DNA from: Thermosipho africanus Ob7
GTDB taxonomy: Bacteria; Thermotogota; Thermotogae; Thermotogales; Fervidobacteriaceae
Assembly: GCF_003351105.1 (NCBI RefSeq)
Contig: NZ_NKRG01000002.1
Coordinates: 1-64,000 of the forward strand
Reading direction: 5' to 3'
Length of the DNA stretch: 64,000 bases
A program made the position numbers and the translations under genes. Shown here in pieces: positions 49,335 through 58,537 of this stretch (its first letter is position 1; each line of letters starts with the position of its first letter). The notes under the pieces were generated by a model. The model was not told the origin of the DNA. It was given only the letters and a program-made list of their open reading frames with translations, and did not search any database.

Positions 49335-50750
49335 ATGTATGTGTTTATTAAAGAAAAAGATACACAAAAAACTTTTATCGATGAAAAAAAGATAAAAGAA
49401 AATCTATCCTCAAATCTTAATCCAGATAGTGAAAAAATACGCAATATATTACAAAAATCTCTCAATAAACAAAGACTTGATCCAGATGAAGTTGCTACTC
49501 TTTTGAATGCAAAAGATGAAAAGCAATGGGAGGAAATATTTGAGGCAGCAAGAACTTTAAAGGAAAAAGTATATGGTAACAGAATAGTTTTGTTTGCACC
49601 ACTATACATTGGAAATGATTGTATCAATGATTGTGAATATTGTGGTTTTAGAATATCAAATAAAGAGGTTGTAAGGAAAACACTTTCCTTTGAAAAATTG
49701 AAAGAAGAAGTAAAAGCACTAGTTTCAAAAGGCCACAAACGCTTAATTGTAGTATATGGAGAACATCCAAAATATTCCCCTGAATTTATAGCTAAAACAA
49801 TTGATATTATTTATAATACCAAACATGGTAACGGCGAAATTAGAAGAGTAAATGTTAATGCTGCTCCTCAAACTGTTGAAGGATATAAAATCATAAAAGA
49901 GGTGGGAATAGGTACATACCAGATCTTTCAAGAAACCTATCACTATCCAACATACAAAAAGCTCCACCCTCGCGGCCCAAAATCCAATTTTGCATGGAGG
50001 CTATATGGGCTTGACAGGGCAATGCTTGCTGGAATAGATGATGTTGGAATAGGTGCTTTATTTGGACTATATGATTGGAAATTTGAAGTAATGGGATTAA
50101 TATATCACACCTTACATCTTGAAGAACGCTTTGGAGTAGGACCACACACAATTTCATTCCCAAGAATAGAGCCAGCAGTTGGAACACCTATAGCCGAAAG
50201 ACCTCCTTATCAAGTTAGTGATGAAGATTTTAAAAAATTAGTTGCCGTTCTAAGACTTGCTGTTCCATATACTGGTTTAATTTTAACAGCAAGAGAACCG
50301 GCAGATCTCAGAAGGGAAGTTTTAAAACTTGGTGTATCTCAAATTGATGCAGGATCTAGCATAGGTGTTGGTTCATATTCTGAAACTGATCCAGAGGTGA
50401 TAAGAAAGAGTCAGTTTATCTTAGGAGATACACGAACACTTGATGAGGTGATTTACGAACTTCTAAAAGAAGAGTATATACCTTCTTTCTGTACTGCTTG
50501 TTATAGAGCAGGAAGAACAGGAGAACACTTTATGGAATTTGCAATTCCCGGATTTGTCAAAAGATTTTGTACCCCCAACGCTCTTTTTACATTGAATGAG
50601 TACTTAAATGATTACGCTTCTGAAAAGACTTATAAGGAAGGAAAAAAAGTTTTGGAGAAAGAAATTAAAAAAATAGATGAAAAGCAGAAAAAGATTGTTT
50701 TAGATGGTTTAGAAAGAATAAACAAGGGGGACCGAGATGTCAGATTGTAA
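49335..50750 (+). CDS. hydG: [FeFe]-hydrogenase maturase HydG, tyrosine lyase
   Basis: A 471-residue radical-SAM enzyme. It cleaves tyrosine to supply CO and CN- for the H-cluster diiron site. CINDCEYC (CX3CX2C) binds the SAM cluster. FCTACYRAGRTGEHF and GFVKRFCTP supply the C-terminal Cys for the dangler-iron cluster. AAAGGGG precedes the ATG. It overlaps the next small gene by 14 bases. It is divergent from ThiH by its C-terminal Cys motif. Confidence 0.95.
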   Translation: MYVFIKEKDTQKTFIDEKKIKENLSSNLNPDSEKIRNILQKSLNKQRLDPDEVATLLNAKDEKQWEEIFEAARTLKEKVYGNRIVLFAPLYIGNDCINDCEYCGFRISNKEVVRKTLSFEKLKEEVKALVSKGHKRLIVVYGEHPKYSPEFIAKTIDIIYNTKHGNGEIRRVNVNAAPQTVEGYKIIKEVGIGTYQIFQETYHYPTYKKLHPRGPKSNFAWRLYGLDRAMLAGIDDVGIGALFGLYDWKFEVMGLIYHTLHLEERFGVGPHTISFPRIEPAVGTPIAERPPYQVSDEDFKKLVAVLRLAVPYTGLILTAREPADLRREVLKLGVSQIDAGSSIGVGSYSETDPEVIRKSQFILGDTRTLDEVIYELLKEEYIPSFCTACYRAGRTGEHFMEFAIPGFVKRFCTPNALFTLNEYLNDYASEKTYKEGKKVLEKEIKKIDEKQKKIVLDGLERINKGDRDVRL

Positions 50751-50985
50751 TTTAAAGAGCATCTTAGAAAAAATTGCAAGAAAGTATAATTGCAAAATTT
50801 GGATCAACAAAAAAATAGGCCGTAGAATATCTTTTATAGAAAAGGCAGGGAATGAATATTATTTACCACCAATGGTGGTATATGAAGATGATAAATTTAT
50901 AATTTTTGTCGAGAATTTAAAAAGAAGTGATGAAGAATTTAAAAAGCTTATTCAAGAGGTGGTTGATTGTGCACGAAATAATTAA
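50737..50985 (+). CDS. Small protein of unknown function between hydG and hydE
   Basis: An 82-residue protein not recognised. It has a mixed alpha/beta pattern (LEKIARKYNCKIWINKKIG, then VVYEDDKFIIFVENLKR) and two well separated Cys near 4 and 18 plus one near the end. A good GGGGG site precedes its ATG. It overlaps hydG by 14 bases and hydE by 17, so it is translated within the maturation operon. A chaperone-like or regulatory role in H-cluster maturation is only a guess from position. Confidence 0.75.
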   Translation: MSDCNLKSILEKIARKYNCKIWINKKIGRRISFIEKAGNEYYLPPMVVYEDDKFIIFVENLKRSDEEFKKLIQEVVDCARNN

Positions 50986-51994
50986 GAAATTAAGAAAAGA
51001 CTCTCTTACCATTGAAGAACTTGCGCATATAATTGAAAATGAGAAATATGATGAAGAGATATTAAATTATGCAAATGAAATTAGAGAAAAATATGTTGGA
51101 AATGAAGTTCATGTCAGGGCAATTATTGAATTTTCAAATTATTGCCGTATGGATTGTTTATATTGCGGTCTGAGGGCTCCAAATAAAAATATTAAAAGAT
51201 ATAGAATGAAAATTGATGAAATAATTGACAGGGCAAAATTAATTGCTGAAAGAGGCATAAAAACTGTTGTATTGCAATCCGGTGAGGATACATATTATAC
51301 AAAGGAAATTATGTCTAATTTAATAAAAGAAATAAAAAAGTTCGATGTTGCAATAACTTTAAGTATCGGTGAAAGAGAGTTTGATGAATATAAGGCATGG
51401 AAAGAAGCAGGAGCAGATAGATACTTAATGAGACACGAAACTGCAGATGAAGCGTTATACAATAAACTCCATCCAAGTGATACTTTTGAAAATAGAAAAA
51501 GACACTTGTTTAAATTAAAAGAATTAGGTTACGAAGTAGGAGCAGGATGTATGGTTGGGCTTCCCGGGCAGGGGCCCATTGAACTTGCAAAAGATCTTAT
51601 TTTTTTAAGAGATCTAGATTCAGATATGATAGGAATTGGTCCTTTTATACCAAATCCAGATACACCATTGAAAGACGAAAAAGGCGGTGATCTAAAGACA
51701 ACGTTAAAAATCATAGCTCTTGCACGAATTTTAATCCCAACAGCAAATATTCCGGCAACTACTGCAATGGGAAGCTTGCATCCTTTTGGAAGACAATTAG
51801 CATTAAAATATGGGGCTAATGTAATTATGCCAAACTTAACTCCAAATCCATATAGACCAAATTATACATTATATCCAAATAAGATATGCTTATTTGAAGC
51901 AGATACAAGTTGTATTGAATGTACAAGAGCAATGATAAAAAGTTTAAATAGGGAAGTTGGAAAAAGCTATGGATTTAGGGTTAAAGCATCATAG
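50969..51994 (+). CDS. hydE: [FeFe]-hydrogenase maturase HydE
   Basis: A 341-residue radical-SAM enzyme needed to make the bridging dithiolate. NYCRMDCLYCGLR (CX3CX2C) binds the SAM cluster. VLQSGEDTYYT, GCMVGLPGQ and the C-terminal CLFEADTSCIECT are present. The GTG start (50969) has AGAGGTGG about seven bases upstream; a longer open frame from 50927 has no site. hydF is not in the window. The 3' end overlaps the convergent amidohydrolase by 28 bases. Confidence 0.94.
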   Translation: MHEIIKKLRKDSLTIEELAHIIENEKYDEEILNYANEIREKYVGNEVHVRAIIEFSNYCRMDCLYCGLRAPNKNIKRYRMKIDEIIDRAKLIAERGIKTVVLQSGEDTYYTKEIMSNLIKEIKKFDVAITLSIGEREFDEYKAWKEAGADRYLMRHETADEALYNKLHPSDTFENRKRHLFKLKELGYEVGAGCMVGLPGQGPIELAKDLIFLRDLDSDMIGIGPFIPNPDTPLKDEKGGDLKTTLKIIALARILIPTANIPATTAMGSLHPFGRQLALKYGANVIMPNLTPNPYRPNYTLYPNKICLFEADTSCIECTRAMIKSLNREVGKSYGFRVKAS

Positions 51995-53271
51995 ACTTTT
52001 TCTCCATTTATAAATACCATTTCAAGTTTTTCCAAATTTTTGTCTTTGAATACAATAAAATCCGCTTTATAATTGGGCTTTAAAAGCCCAATTTTTTCAT
52101 TAATCATATTTCCAGAATATTCAGTATATAATTTAATACTATCTTCAAATGAAAAGCCTAACTTTAAGGCACTTGAAATAATATATTTAGGATCAATAGG
52201 AGAAACAGGCCCATCACTTGAAAATGAAATTAAATAGCCCTCATCAAACATTCTTTTGAATGGATAGAGCATTAATCCTGATGTGTCGATGTTTTCTAAA
52301 ATTTTTTGATCTTCAAAGTAAAAATGAGGTTGAACCGAAAATTTAAAATTTTTTAATTTTTCAAAATCTTTTTCTTTAATAAGCTGTGCATGAATTATTC
52401 TATGTTTATTGTACCTTCCAAAAAGTTCTATAAGTCTTGATATTGCTTCATCTCCAATTGCATGAACACAAACTTGTACATTATTTTTTTCTGCAAAGTC
52501 TAAAATCAATTTAAAATTTTCTGGTAAAGTATATGTTCCATAATTTTTTGAGTTTTTATATGGTCTTGACAAGAAAGCTGTTTTTCCACCTAATGAACCA
52601 TCTGCAAAAAGTTTTATCCCAAAAATCTTTGAAATACCGTATTCCTTGTTGAATTCGTAATTCCAAGGTGTCTCCGCAAATAACTTTTCATATATTCTCA
52701 GCTTACTATCATTTAAAAGTTTTAATAATGTTTCAAAGTCAATTCCATGTAAATCATCTGAATGTACACTAGTTATTCCTTTAGAAATAAATTCATATTC
52801 TCCAGTCTTAAAAGCCTTAATATAGTATTCTTCGGGAAGTAATCGCCAAATTTTTTCTAAATCATTTTCATAGATAAAATAATCATTAAATCCTAGTATC
52901 TTTTGAGCATATTTATTTAGATATGCAACATGTCCACAAACCCTAATTAAAATCACAGGCTTTGTTATTGAATCAAAAAGGTATTTATCATTAATTTCAG
53001 TCCAGCCACGTCCAAGTATTATTTCTTCGCTAGATGAAAATACTTCATCTTGAAAATTATTACTATTTAAATTAAGCATTAATTTGCTTAACCCTACTCC
53101 TAATACATGAGCATGGGAATCAGAAAAACCTGGAAGGATGTATTTCCCCTCCAGGTCTATTTCTTGGGCACAATTTTTACAATCATCAACAAATATTCCA
53201 TTTTTTACATACAAATCATTCTTTAAAAAACGTCCATTATCCCATACAAATGCATTTTTAATTTTTATCAT
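51967..53271 (-). CDS. Amidohydrolase family 3 (YtcJ-like) metal-dependent hydrolase
   Basis: A 434-residue protein. The N- and C-terminal beta-sandwich parts flank a TIM barrel: [13 protein letters not shown] binds metal (HxH), [11 protein letters not shown] is the second His region, and [12 protein letters not shown] has the metal Asp. This matches long-chain YtcJ-type amidohydrolases. The substrate is unknown. ATG start; the gene overlaps the pfkA stop by four bases. Confidence 0.87.
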   Translation of the reverse strand: MIKIKNAFVWDNGRFLKNDLYVKNGIFVDDCKNCAQEIDLEGKYILPGFSDSHAHVLGVGLSKLMLNLNSNNFQDEVFSSSEEIILGRGWTEINDKYLFDSITKPVILIRVCGHVAYLNKYAQKILGFNDYFIYENDLEKIWRLLPEEYYIKAFKTGEYEFISKGITSVHSDDLHGIDFETLLKLLNDSKLRIYEKLFAETPWNYEFNKEYGISKIFGIKLFADGSLGGKTAFLSRPYKNSKNYGTYTLPENFKLILDFAEKNNVQVCVHAIGDEAISRLIELFGRYNKHRIIHAQLIKEKDFEKLKNFKFSVQPHFYFEDQKILENIDTSGLMLYPFKRMFDEGYLISFSSDGPVSPIDPKYIISSALKLGFSFEDSIKLYTEYSGNMINEKIGLLKPNYKADFIVFKDKNLEKLEMVFINGEKVYDALTLNP

Positions 53272-54227
53272 GATAGTAATGCAGTTAACTCAACCAATTC
53301 CATATTTAGAGATTTTTTCTGTTTAAGAACTTCGTCCAGTTTAACAGGCACAATTTTACCACCTTGTAGCGCAGTCATAACGTAGCTGTTTCCACGTTTT
53401 AAAAATTCCACAGCGGCAACTCCCATTCTTGATGCGAGTAACCTATCAAAAGCTGTAGGTGAACCTCCTCTTTGAATATGCCCCAAAATTGTTATTCTTG
53501 TTTCATATCCAATCCTATGTTCTAAATGCCTTGCAACTGTATAAGCACTTGCAGCACCTTCAGCTACAACAACGATACAATTAATTTTACCCCTTTCCCT
53601 TTCTTTCAAAATTTTATTTCCTAATGCTTCATAATTTACGGGGATTTCTGGAATTACTATTGCCTCAGCACCAGTTACAAGACCAGCAACTGTTGCAATA
53701 TATCCGGACGACCTTCCCATAACTTCAACAATAAATGCTCTCTCGTGAGAAGATGCAGTGTCTTTTAACTTTTGAATTGCATCAACAACTGTATTTAAAC
53801 AAGTATCAACACCAATACTCATGTCAGTCATTGCAATATCATTATCAATTGTGCCTGGAATACCTACTACTGGCACCTTTTGTTCTTCTTCAAGAAACAT
53901 TGCACCATGTAAACTCCCCTCACCGCCAATCACAATTAATCCTTCTACACCATGTTTTGCAAGGATTTTTGCAGCTTCTTGTCTTGTCTCTTTTCTCACA
54001 AATTCTGGACATCTACTACTTCTAAGAATCGTTCCACCTTTTTCCATTATTCCACCAACGGATGCAAAATCCATTTCTATAAAATCTTCATCCAAAAGTC
54101 CAGCGTAGCCTCTTTGAATTCCAAGAACTTGAATGTCATTTCTTACAGCATAACGAACTACAGCACGAATGGCGGCATTCATTCCAGGGGCATCTCCACC
54201 ACTAGTCATAACAGCAATTTTTTTCAT
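53268..54227 (-). CDS. pfkA: ATP-dependent 6-phosphofructokinase
   Basis: A 319-residue enzyme of the bacterial homotetramer size. [14 protein letters not shown] (8-21) binds ATP, with Gly at 11. [14 protein letters not shown] contains the catalytic [16 protein letters not shown] and [15 protein letters not shown] form the sugar-phosphate site. It commits glucose to glycolysis. GGAGG precedes the ATG. Its Gly in GGD (rather than Asp at the PPi-specific site) supports ATP use. Confidence 0.97.
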   Translation of the reverse strand: MKKIAVMTSGGDAPGMNAAIRAVVRYAVRNDIQVLGIQRGYAGLLDEDFIEMDFASVGGIMEKGGTILRSSRCPEFVRKETRQEAAKILAKHGVEGLIVIGGEGSLHGAMFLEEEQKVPVVGIPGTIDNDIAMTDMSIGVDTCLNTVVDAIQKLKDTASSHERAFIVEVMGRSSGYIATVAGLVTGAEAIVIPEIPVNYEALGNKILKERERGKINCIVVVAEGAASAYTVARHLEHRIGYETRITILGHIQRGGSPTAFDRLLASRMGVAAVEFLKRGNSYVMTALQGGKIVPVKLDEVLKQKKSLNMELVELTALLS

Positions 54228-54266
54228 AAAATGCCTCCTTACTCATAAAATTAGTTTACATATAAT

Positions 54267-54294
54267 ATAATACCACAAAATAAGGTATTTTCAA
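54267..54294 (-). promoter_or_regulatory. Promoter for pfkA
   Basis: On the minus strand TTGAAA (54289-54294), a 16-base spacer and TATTAT (54267-54272) preceded by TGG form an extended -10 promoter about 40 bases before the pfkA ATG. The gap between pfkA and the thiamine operon contains nothing else clear. Confidence 0.65.
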
Positions 54295-54321
54295 TAAATA
54301 GTGGTGGATAATTAACAATTT

Positions 54322-55530
54322 TTACGAATTTATGCCAATAATAAGCCTTACTTTTTTTATTACTTCCTGTGGATTTCTTGCAAAAACTCTTATCATTGCT
54401 TCTTTACCCCAAAATCCTTTGTCGTATATTACATCTGGAGGTGTATCTAAATTTTCAATAATACTATTTATTCCCCATTTTAATGATTGTCCCTCTATAT
54501 TTTTAAATTCTTCTGGTTCCTTTTCACGTTTTAACTCGTAAACTTTTAAACCATATCTTTTAGCATTTTCAATATAATCTTCTTCATATCTTACATTGGT
54601 TGTGCATCTCATGTAGGGAAATTTCTTCATCATTTCAATCGTCATTCTGGCAGTATGAGATTTTCCTTCAAAAGTTGCTTTTCCAATAAAATATGGTTTG
54701 TCATTGACTAATCTTATTCTTCCGGGAAATTTTGCGACTTCTTCTTCATTTTTTGCTCCCATAATTGCATATGAAACGTTTTGCCCAACTTCTGGAATTG
54801 TATATCTACCAATTTCCATAATGTCTAACATTATTTTATTAAGTTCATCCAAGGTTTCATATTTTATCCAATCGCTTGAAAGCTTTTCCACTTCAACTCT
54901 TTGTGATGATCTTTTTAAAACTTTTAAAATTATATTCCCGGCTTCTTTTATTGCTTCTTCAGCAGGATATCCTTTTAAAACTAAGCACGAAAAGAGAGTT
55001 GTAAATACACAACCTGTGCCTCTAAAGTTACCATTTAATCTTTCATGGTAAAATTCTTTTCCTTTATAGGTTATTTTTATATACTCGCCTTCTAAATGCC
55101 CACCAGTAATAATCATATTATCAAATTTTCCTATTTTTTCTGCCTCTTCACTATTTACAACAACAAAGTCAGAAAGTTTAATATAGTTTTTAACTATATT
55201 TTCATCTAAAAATTTCAAGCCGTTTGATGATTGTAAAACAGGATTCCAAACAATTATTGTATCTTTATATATATCTCTAAGTTTTTCTATAATCTCAGGA
55301 TTTGCAATTCCAACTTTTATAATTCCAACATCATCAAAGTATTTAATTTCTTCAAGAATCTCATTTGTATCTCTAAATCTTACACTTAATGATTTTGTTA
55401 ATGTCTGAACGGTAAATGCACTTACTGTTGAATATATACTTACTCCCATAGCTGTTGCTACTGATATATCTTGAATCAATCCAGCCCCAGATGATGGGTC
55501 AAGCCCAGAAATGATTAACATTTTTTTCAT
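54322..55530 (-). CDS. thiD: HMP/HMP-P kinase fused to thiamine-phosphate synthase (ThiD–ThiN)
   Basis: A 402-residue fusion. Residues 1-225 are ThiD: GLDPSSGAGLIQDISVA opens it and GTGCVFTTLFSCLVLKGYP is the ribokinase-type catalytic loop. Residues about 235-402 are the ThiN domain (IPEVGQNVSYAIMGA, FPGRIRLVN), which in archaea and Thermotogae replaces ThiE for joining the two moieties. It is the last gene of the TPP-controlled operon and overlaps the preceding gene's stop by one base (TAATG). Confidence 0.93.
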   Translation of the reverse strand: MKKMLIISGLDPSSGAGLIQDISVATAMGVSIYSTVSAFTVQTLTKSLSVRFRDTNEILEEIKYFDDVGIIKVGIANPEIIEKLRDIYKDTIIVWNPVLQSSNGLKFLDENIVKNYIKLSDFVVVNSEEAEKIGKFDNMIITGGHLEGEYIKITYKGKEFYHERLNGNFRGTGCVFTTLFSCLVLKGYPAEEAIKEAGNIILKVLKRSSQRVEVEKLSSDWIKYETLDELNKIMLDIMEIGRYTIPEVGQNVSYAIMGAKNEEEVAKFPGRIRLVNDKPYFIGKATFEGKSHTARMTIEMMKKFPYMRCTTNVRYEEDYIENAKRYGLKVYELKREKEPEEFKNIEGQSLKWGINSIIENLDTPPDVIYDKGFWGKEAMIRVFARNPQEVIKKVRLIIGINS

Positions 55531-56255
55531 TAAATCACCCCCAAAAATTTTAAAAGTTTATCCAAATCTTTATTGCATTGTGGCGTAGATTCAATAACAA
55601 TATCTGCATCTAATTTCATAATTAGTTTTAGTAATTCAATATAGTATTTATTTTCACTCCAAGGTTTGTGATGACATATTTTATAAATCTTTTTATCTGC
55701 ATAGTAAATGTGGAATTCTTCAATATATTCTTCCAAGAATTCAATAAATTTAAAAGGATTTATTCTCTCATCCAAAAGAAGATGTCCAATATCTATACAT
55801 AGTTTTAAATTTAAATCTTGACATAAATTTTTATAGTCTTTTTCACTATAAAAAAATTTATTTCCATAAGTATTTTCAATTCTTATTTTTATAATACTGT
55901 TTAGTTCTTCCAAAAGAAATAAATTTTTATTCCATTCATCATTTTGAAGCGCATCCGGATAATGGACTATTAAATATTCTGACTTTATTTGTTTTGCAAA
56001 ATATGCACTTCTTAAAATTTTAGAAAATGTAAAATGGTAGTCTGAATGTGTTAATTTTGGATGATTTTTCAATTTAAAGATAAATGGTGAATGGACTCCT
56101 ATGGATTTGCCTTTTATAACATTTAAATTGTTAATATACTTTGGATCTATAAATCCAATTTCAAATAGATTTGAAAATTTAAATTTTTCTGTTAAATATT
56201 TGATCATCCTTAAATCACTTTTTACAACACTTGTAGATACTCCCAGCCTTTGCAT
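55530..56255 (-). CDS. TIM-barrel (AP-endonuclease-2/sugar isomerase fold) protein in thiamine operon
   Basis: A 241-residue protein with the xylose-isomerase-like barrel. RLGVSTSVVKSDLRMI begins it, SIGVHSPFIFKLKNH and EYLIVHYPDA are barrel strands, IRIENTYG carries a metal-type Glu, LCIDIGHLLL has the Asp/His pair, and DIVIESTP is the final Glu strand. So a metal-dependent isomerase or epimerase fold is likely and intact. It sits one base from thiD and two from thiC under the TPP riboswitch. I know no thiamine enzyme of this kind, so the function is unknown. Confidence 0.75.
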   Translation of the reverse strand: MQRLGVSTSVVKSDLRMIKYLTEKFKFSNLFEIGFIDPKYINNLNVIKGKSIGVHSPFIFKLKNHPKLTHSDYHFTFSKILRSAYFAKQIKSEYLIVHYPDALQNDEWNKNLFLLEELNSIIKIRIENTYGNKFFYSEKDYKNLCQDLNLKLCIDIGHLLLDERINPFKFIEFLEEYIEEFHIYYADKKIYKICHHKPWSENKYYIELLKLIMKLDADIVIESTPQCNKDLDKLLKFLGVI

Positions 56256-56256
56256 A

Positions 56257-57534
56257 TTATTCTTCTAAATACTCCTCTACAACTTTAAGAGCACAAAATG
56301 GGCCACACATAGAACAACCTTTTCCTGAGTAGGGGCGAGCACTTAAATATCTTTCAACAATTTCTTTATCAAGTGATACTTCTTTTATCCCTTGCCAATC
56401 TAAATTTTTCCTTGAAATTGCTAATTTGTAATTTTCATCAATAAACTTTCCTCTTGAAAAATCTGCAGCCATAGCAGCAATTTTTGCAGCAATAACACCT
56501 TTTTTTACATCTTCAACATTTGGCAAAGATAAATGTTCTGAAGGAGTCACATAACAAATAAAGTCTGCTCCACTTCTTGCAGCAATTGCTGCTCCTATTG
56601 CAGAAGTTATATGATCATAACCAGGAGCAATATCTAATACTATAGGGCCAAGTAAGAATACCGGTGAATTTTTTCCATATTTTTTCATTAAATTTACTGT
56701 TGTTTCTATCTGATCAAGTGGAACATGACCTGGACCTTCTAACATTACTTGAACATTCTTTTTTCTAGCCTTTTCAACCAATTCTTCAAATATAAACCAT
56801 TCTTCTAATTGTAATCTGTCTAAAGAATCAAATAAGTTCCCTGGTCTTAATGAATCACCAAGACTTAAAGTTACATCGTATTCTCTTGCAATATCAAGTA
56901 CTTCATCAAAGTATTTGTAAAACGGATTTTCTAGATTGTTTTTAATTATCCATCCTGCAATAATTGATCCACCTCTACTAACTATTTTCATTATTCTTTT
57001 TGAGCTTTTTAATTTTTTAACGATATCTTTAGTTATACTTATATGTAAGGTCACGAAATCCACACCTTGTTTTGCATGTTTCTCAAATATTTTTAAGAAA
57101 TCTTTTTCACTAAAATCAACAACATTCTTTTTTTTCTGATAAGAAATTACAGCTGCATCATAAATTGGAACAGTTCCAACGGGAATATCTGAATTCTTAA
57201 TTATGAATTCTCTTTGCTCATCTAGATTCCCCCATGTTGAAAGTAACATAACACTATTTGCTCCCACAGCTTTGGCAGTATTAAATTTCTCTTTTTCATA
57301 TTCAAAATCATCATATCCAAATGATGTTCCAATATTTGCGTTTACTTTTACAGTTAAACCTTCACCAATTCCCATAAACTTTTTTAATGACGTATGATTT
57401 TTATTGTGCGGAATTACAATTTTTCCATTCAATAATCCTTCTATAATTTTATTTACACTAACATTTTCATGCTCAGCAATTTTTTCTATTTCACTACATT
57501 TTTCACCATTTTTAACCTTTTCAATTAGCGTCAT
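56257..57534 (-). CDS. thiC: Phosphomethylpyrimidine synthase ThiC
   Basis: A 425-residue radical-SAM enzyme converting AIR to HMP-P. VNANIGTSFGYDD and EGPGHVPLDQIE are core motifs. The C-terminal cluster motif reads CSMCGPFC, a CX2CX3C spacing one residue shorter than the CX2CX4C of E. coli. The protein is the short form, without the N-terminal extension of enterobacterial ThiC. It starts one base inside the thi4 stop (TAATG). Confidence 0.95.
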   Translation of the reverse strand: MTLIEKVKNGEKCSEIEKIAEHENVSVNKIIEGLLNGKIVIPHNKNHTSLKKFMGIGEGLTVKVNANIGTSFGYDDFEYEKEKFNTAKAVGANSVMLLSTWGNLDEQREFIIKNSDIPVGTVPIYDAAVISYQKKKNVVDFSEKDFLKIFEKHAKQGVDFVTLHISITKDIVKKLKSSKRIMKIVSRGGSIIAGWIIKNNLENPFYKYFDEVLDIAREYDVTLSLGDSLRPGNLFDSLDRLQLEEWFIFEELVEKARKKNVQVMLEGPGHVPLDQIETTVNLMKKYGKNSPVFLLGPIVLDIAPGYDHITSAIGAAIAARSGADFICYVTPSEHLSLPNVEDVKKGVIAAKIAAMAADFSRGKFIDENYKLAISRKNLDWQGIKEVSLDKEIVERYLSARPYSGKGCSMCGPFCALKVVEEYLEE

Positions 57535-58307
57535 TATTTCACCTCTATGGATAATTTTTCTAATATTTTATTTGCAACTTTTAAACCTGATTTAATCATC
57601 CCGCCGAAAATTGGTCCCATTCTGGGGCCACCACCTACTGAAACTGCAGCCATTCCCATTACGTAAAGTCCTGGGAAAACTTCTTTAGTATTTTCAACTA
57701 CAAATTTTTCTCCTTCTTTTGCATTCATAGGATACTCCCTAATTTTCCCTATAGGAAGGTCGATATCAATTCCTCTATCAACTAACATATTCACAACATT
57801 TGCAGGATGTCCCGTACCATCAACTACGAACTTTGCCATAATTGTTATAGGATCAACATGGAGTTTTTGCCTTATAACTGGTGCCCAATTTATTACAATT
57901 CCATTCACTTTATTTTCATATAATACAATATCTTCAACTATAACATTATTGAATAAAATTGCACCAGCTTTAGTAGCATTGTATAGCAAAGAAGACGCAA
58001 AATGTACAGAATCAACTGAAATAAAATTGTTTTTAATTAAGTAATTCATTCCTAATTCATCTAAAAAAGATTTAATATCGTTTTCAACAACTAGTTCATT
58101 AAACATCATTCCTCCACCCCATGTACCACCACCAGGTTCGTTTTTTGCTTCAAATATAGCAACTTTCAATCCTTTTTTTGAAAGATAGTAGGAAGCCGAT
58201 AAAGCGCTTGGACCACCTCCGACAATGGCTACATCAACGTTCAAATTATCATTCAATTTTTCAAAAAACCTTTCTACAATAATTTTGGAAACTTCATAAT
58301 CCCACAT
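57534..58307 (-). CDS. thi4: Thi4-type thiazole synthase, sulfide-dependent form
   Basis: A 257-residue FAD-fold protein. VAIVGGGPSALSASYYL (27-43) binds the adenylated NAD substrate, and EAKNEPGGGTWGGGMMFNE follows. In suicidal yeast Thi4 a Cys donates sulfur in the segment that here reads KLHVDP; this protein has His there, as in archaeal enzymes. It should therefore use free sulfide and turn over repeatedly. No thiG, thiS, thiF or thiH genes are present in the operon. AAGGAGG precedes the ATG. Confidence 0.93.
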   Translation of the reverse strand: MWDYEVSKIIVERFFEKLNDNLNVDVAIVGGGPSALSASYYLSKKGLKVAIFEAKNEPGGGTWGGGMMFNELVVENDIKSFLDELGMNYLIKNNFISVDSVHFASSLLYNATKAGAILFNNVIVEDIVLYENKVNGIVINWAPVIRQKLHVDPITIMAKFVVDGTGHPANVVNMLVDRGIDIDLPIGKIREYPMNAKEGEKFVVENTKEVFPGLYVMGMAAVSVGGGPRMGPIFGGMIKSGLKVANKILEKLSIEVK

Positions 58308-58330
58308 TCCGTCTACCTCCTTAATAAAAA

Positions 58331-58355
58331 ATTCCCCTCCGCAAAAGCGGAGGGG
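58331..58355 (-). terminator. Riboswitch-controlled intrinsic terminator
   Basis: CCCCTCCGC (58334-58342) and GCGGAGGGG (58347-58355) form nine GC-rich pairs with a four-base loop. On the minus strand it is followed by AATTTTTTATT. It lies between the TPP aptamer and thi4. Its leading arm can pair with GCGGAGGG in the aptamer (58396-58403 on plus as CCCTCCGC), giving an antiterminator. Confidence 0.9.
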
Positions 58356-58388
58356 TTATTATAAACTTATAGACTCTTATCTTTTCCT

Positions 58389-58483
58389 TCCCAATCCCTC
58401 CGCCGGTATTACCCGGTTCAGGTTCTAAGGGTCGAAGGTTTCCACCTTCCTCTCAGCCCCGGATTATGGAGCTCCCCTTGGGA
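58389..58483 (-). promoter_or_regulatory. TPP (THI-box) riboswitch aptamer
   Basis: Read on the minus strand it contains GGGGAGC, then the near-invariant GGGGCTGAGAGG, and later GACCCTTAGAACCTGAACCGG and GTAATACCGGCGGAGGGA. These are the conserved P2-P5 blocks of the thiamine pyrophosphate aptamer. P1 is TCCCAA (minus strand, 58478-58483) with TTGGGA (58389-58394). Ligand binding should hold the 3' strand and allow the terminator at 58334-58355 to form. Confidence 0.97.
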
Positions 58484-58508
58484 TTTTATTCACTTTTCTT
58501 ACACTAAT

Positions 58509-58537
58509 ATAGTACTACTAAATTTTTAAAATGTCAA
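58509..58537 (-). promoter_or_regulatory. Promoter for the thiamine operon
   Basis: Minus-strand TTGACA (58532-58537), a 17-base spacer and TACTAT (58509-58514) lie just upstream of the riboswitch. The -35 overlaps the stop codon (58534-58536) of the preceding minus-strand gene. Confidence 0.8.

Noticed and set aside
53735-54248. Three overlapping plus-strand open frames
   Set aside because: All are antisense to pfkA, which is complete and well conserved.
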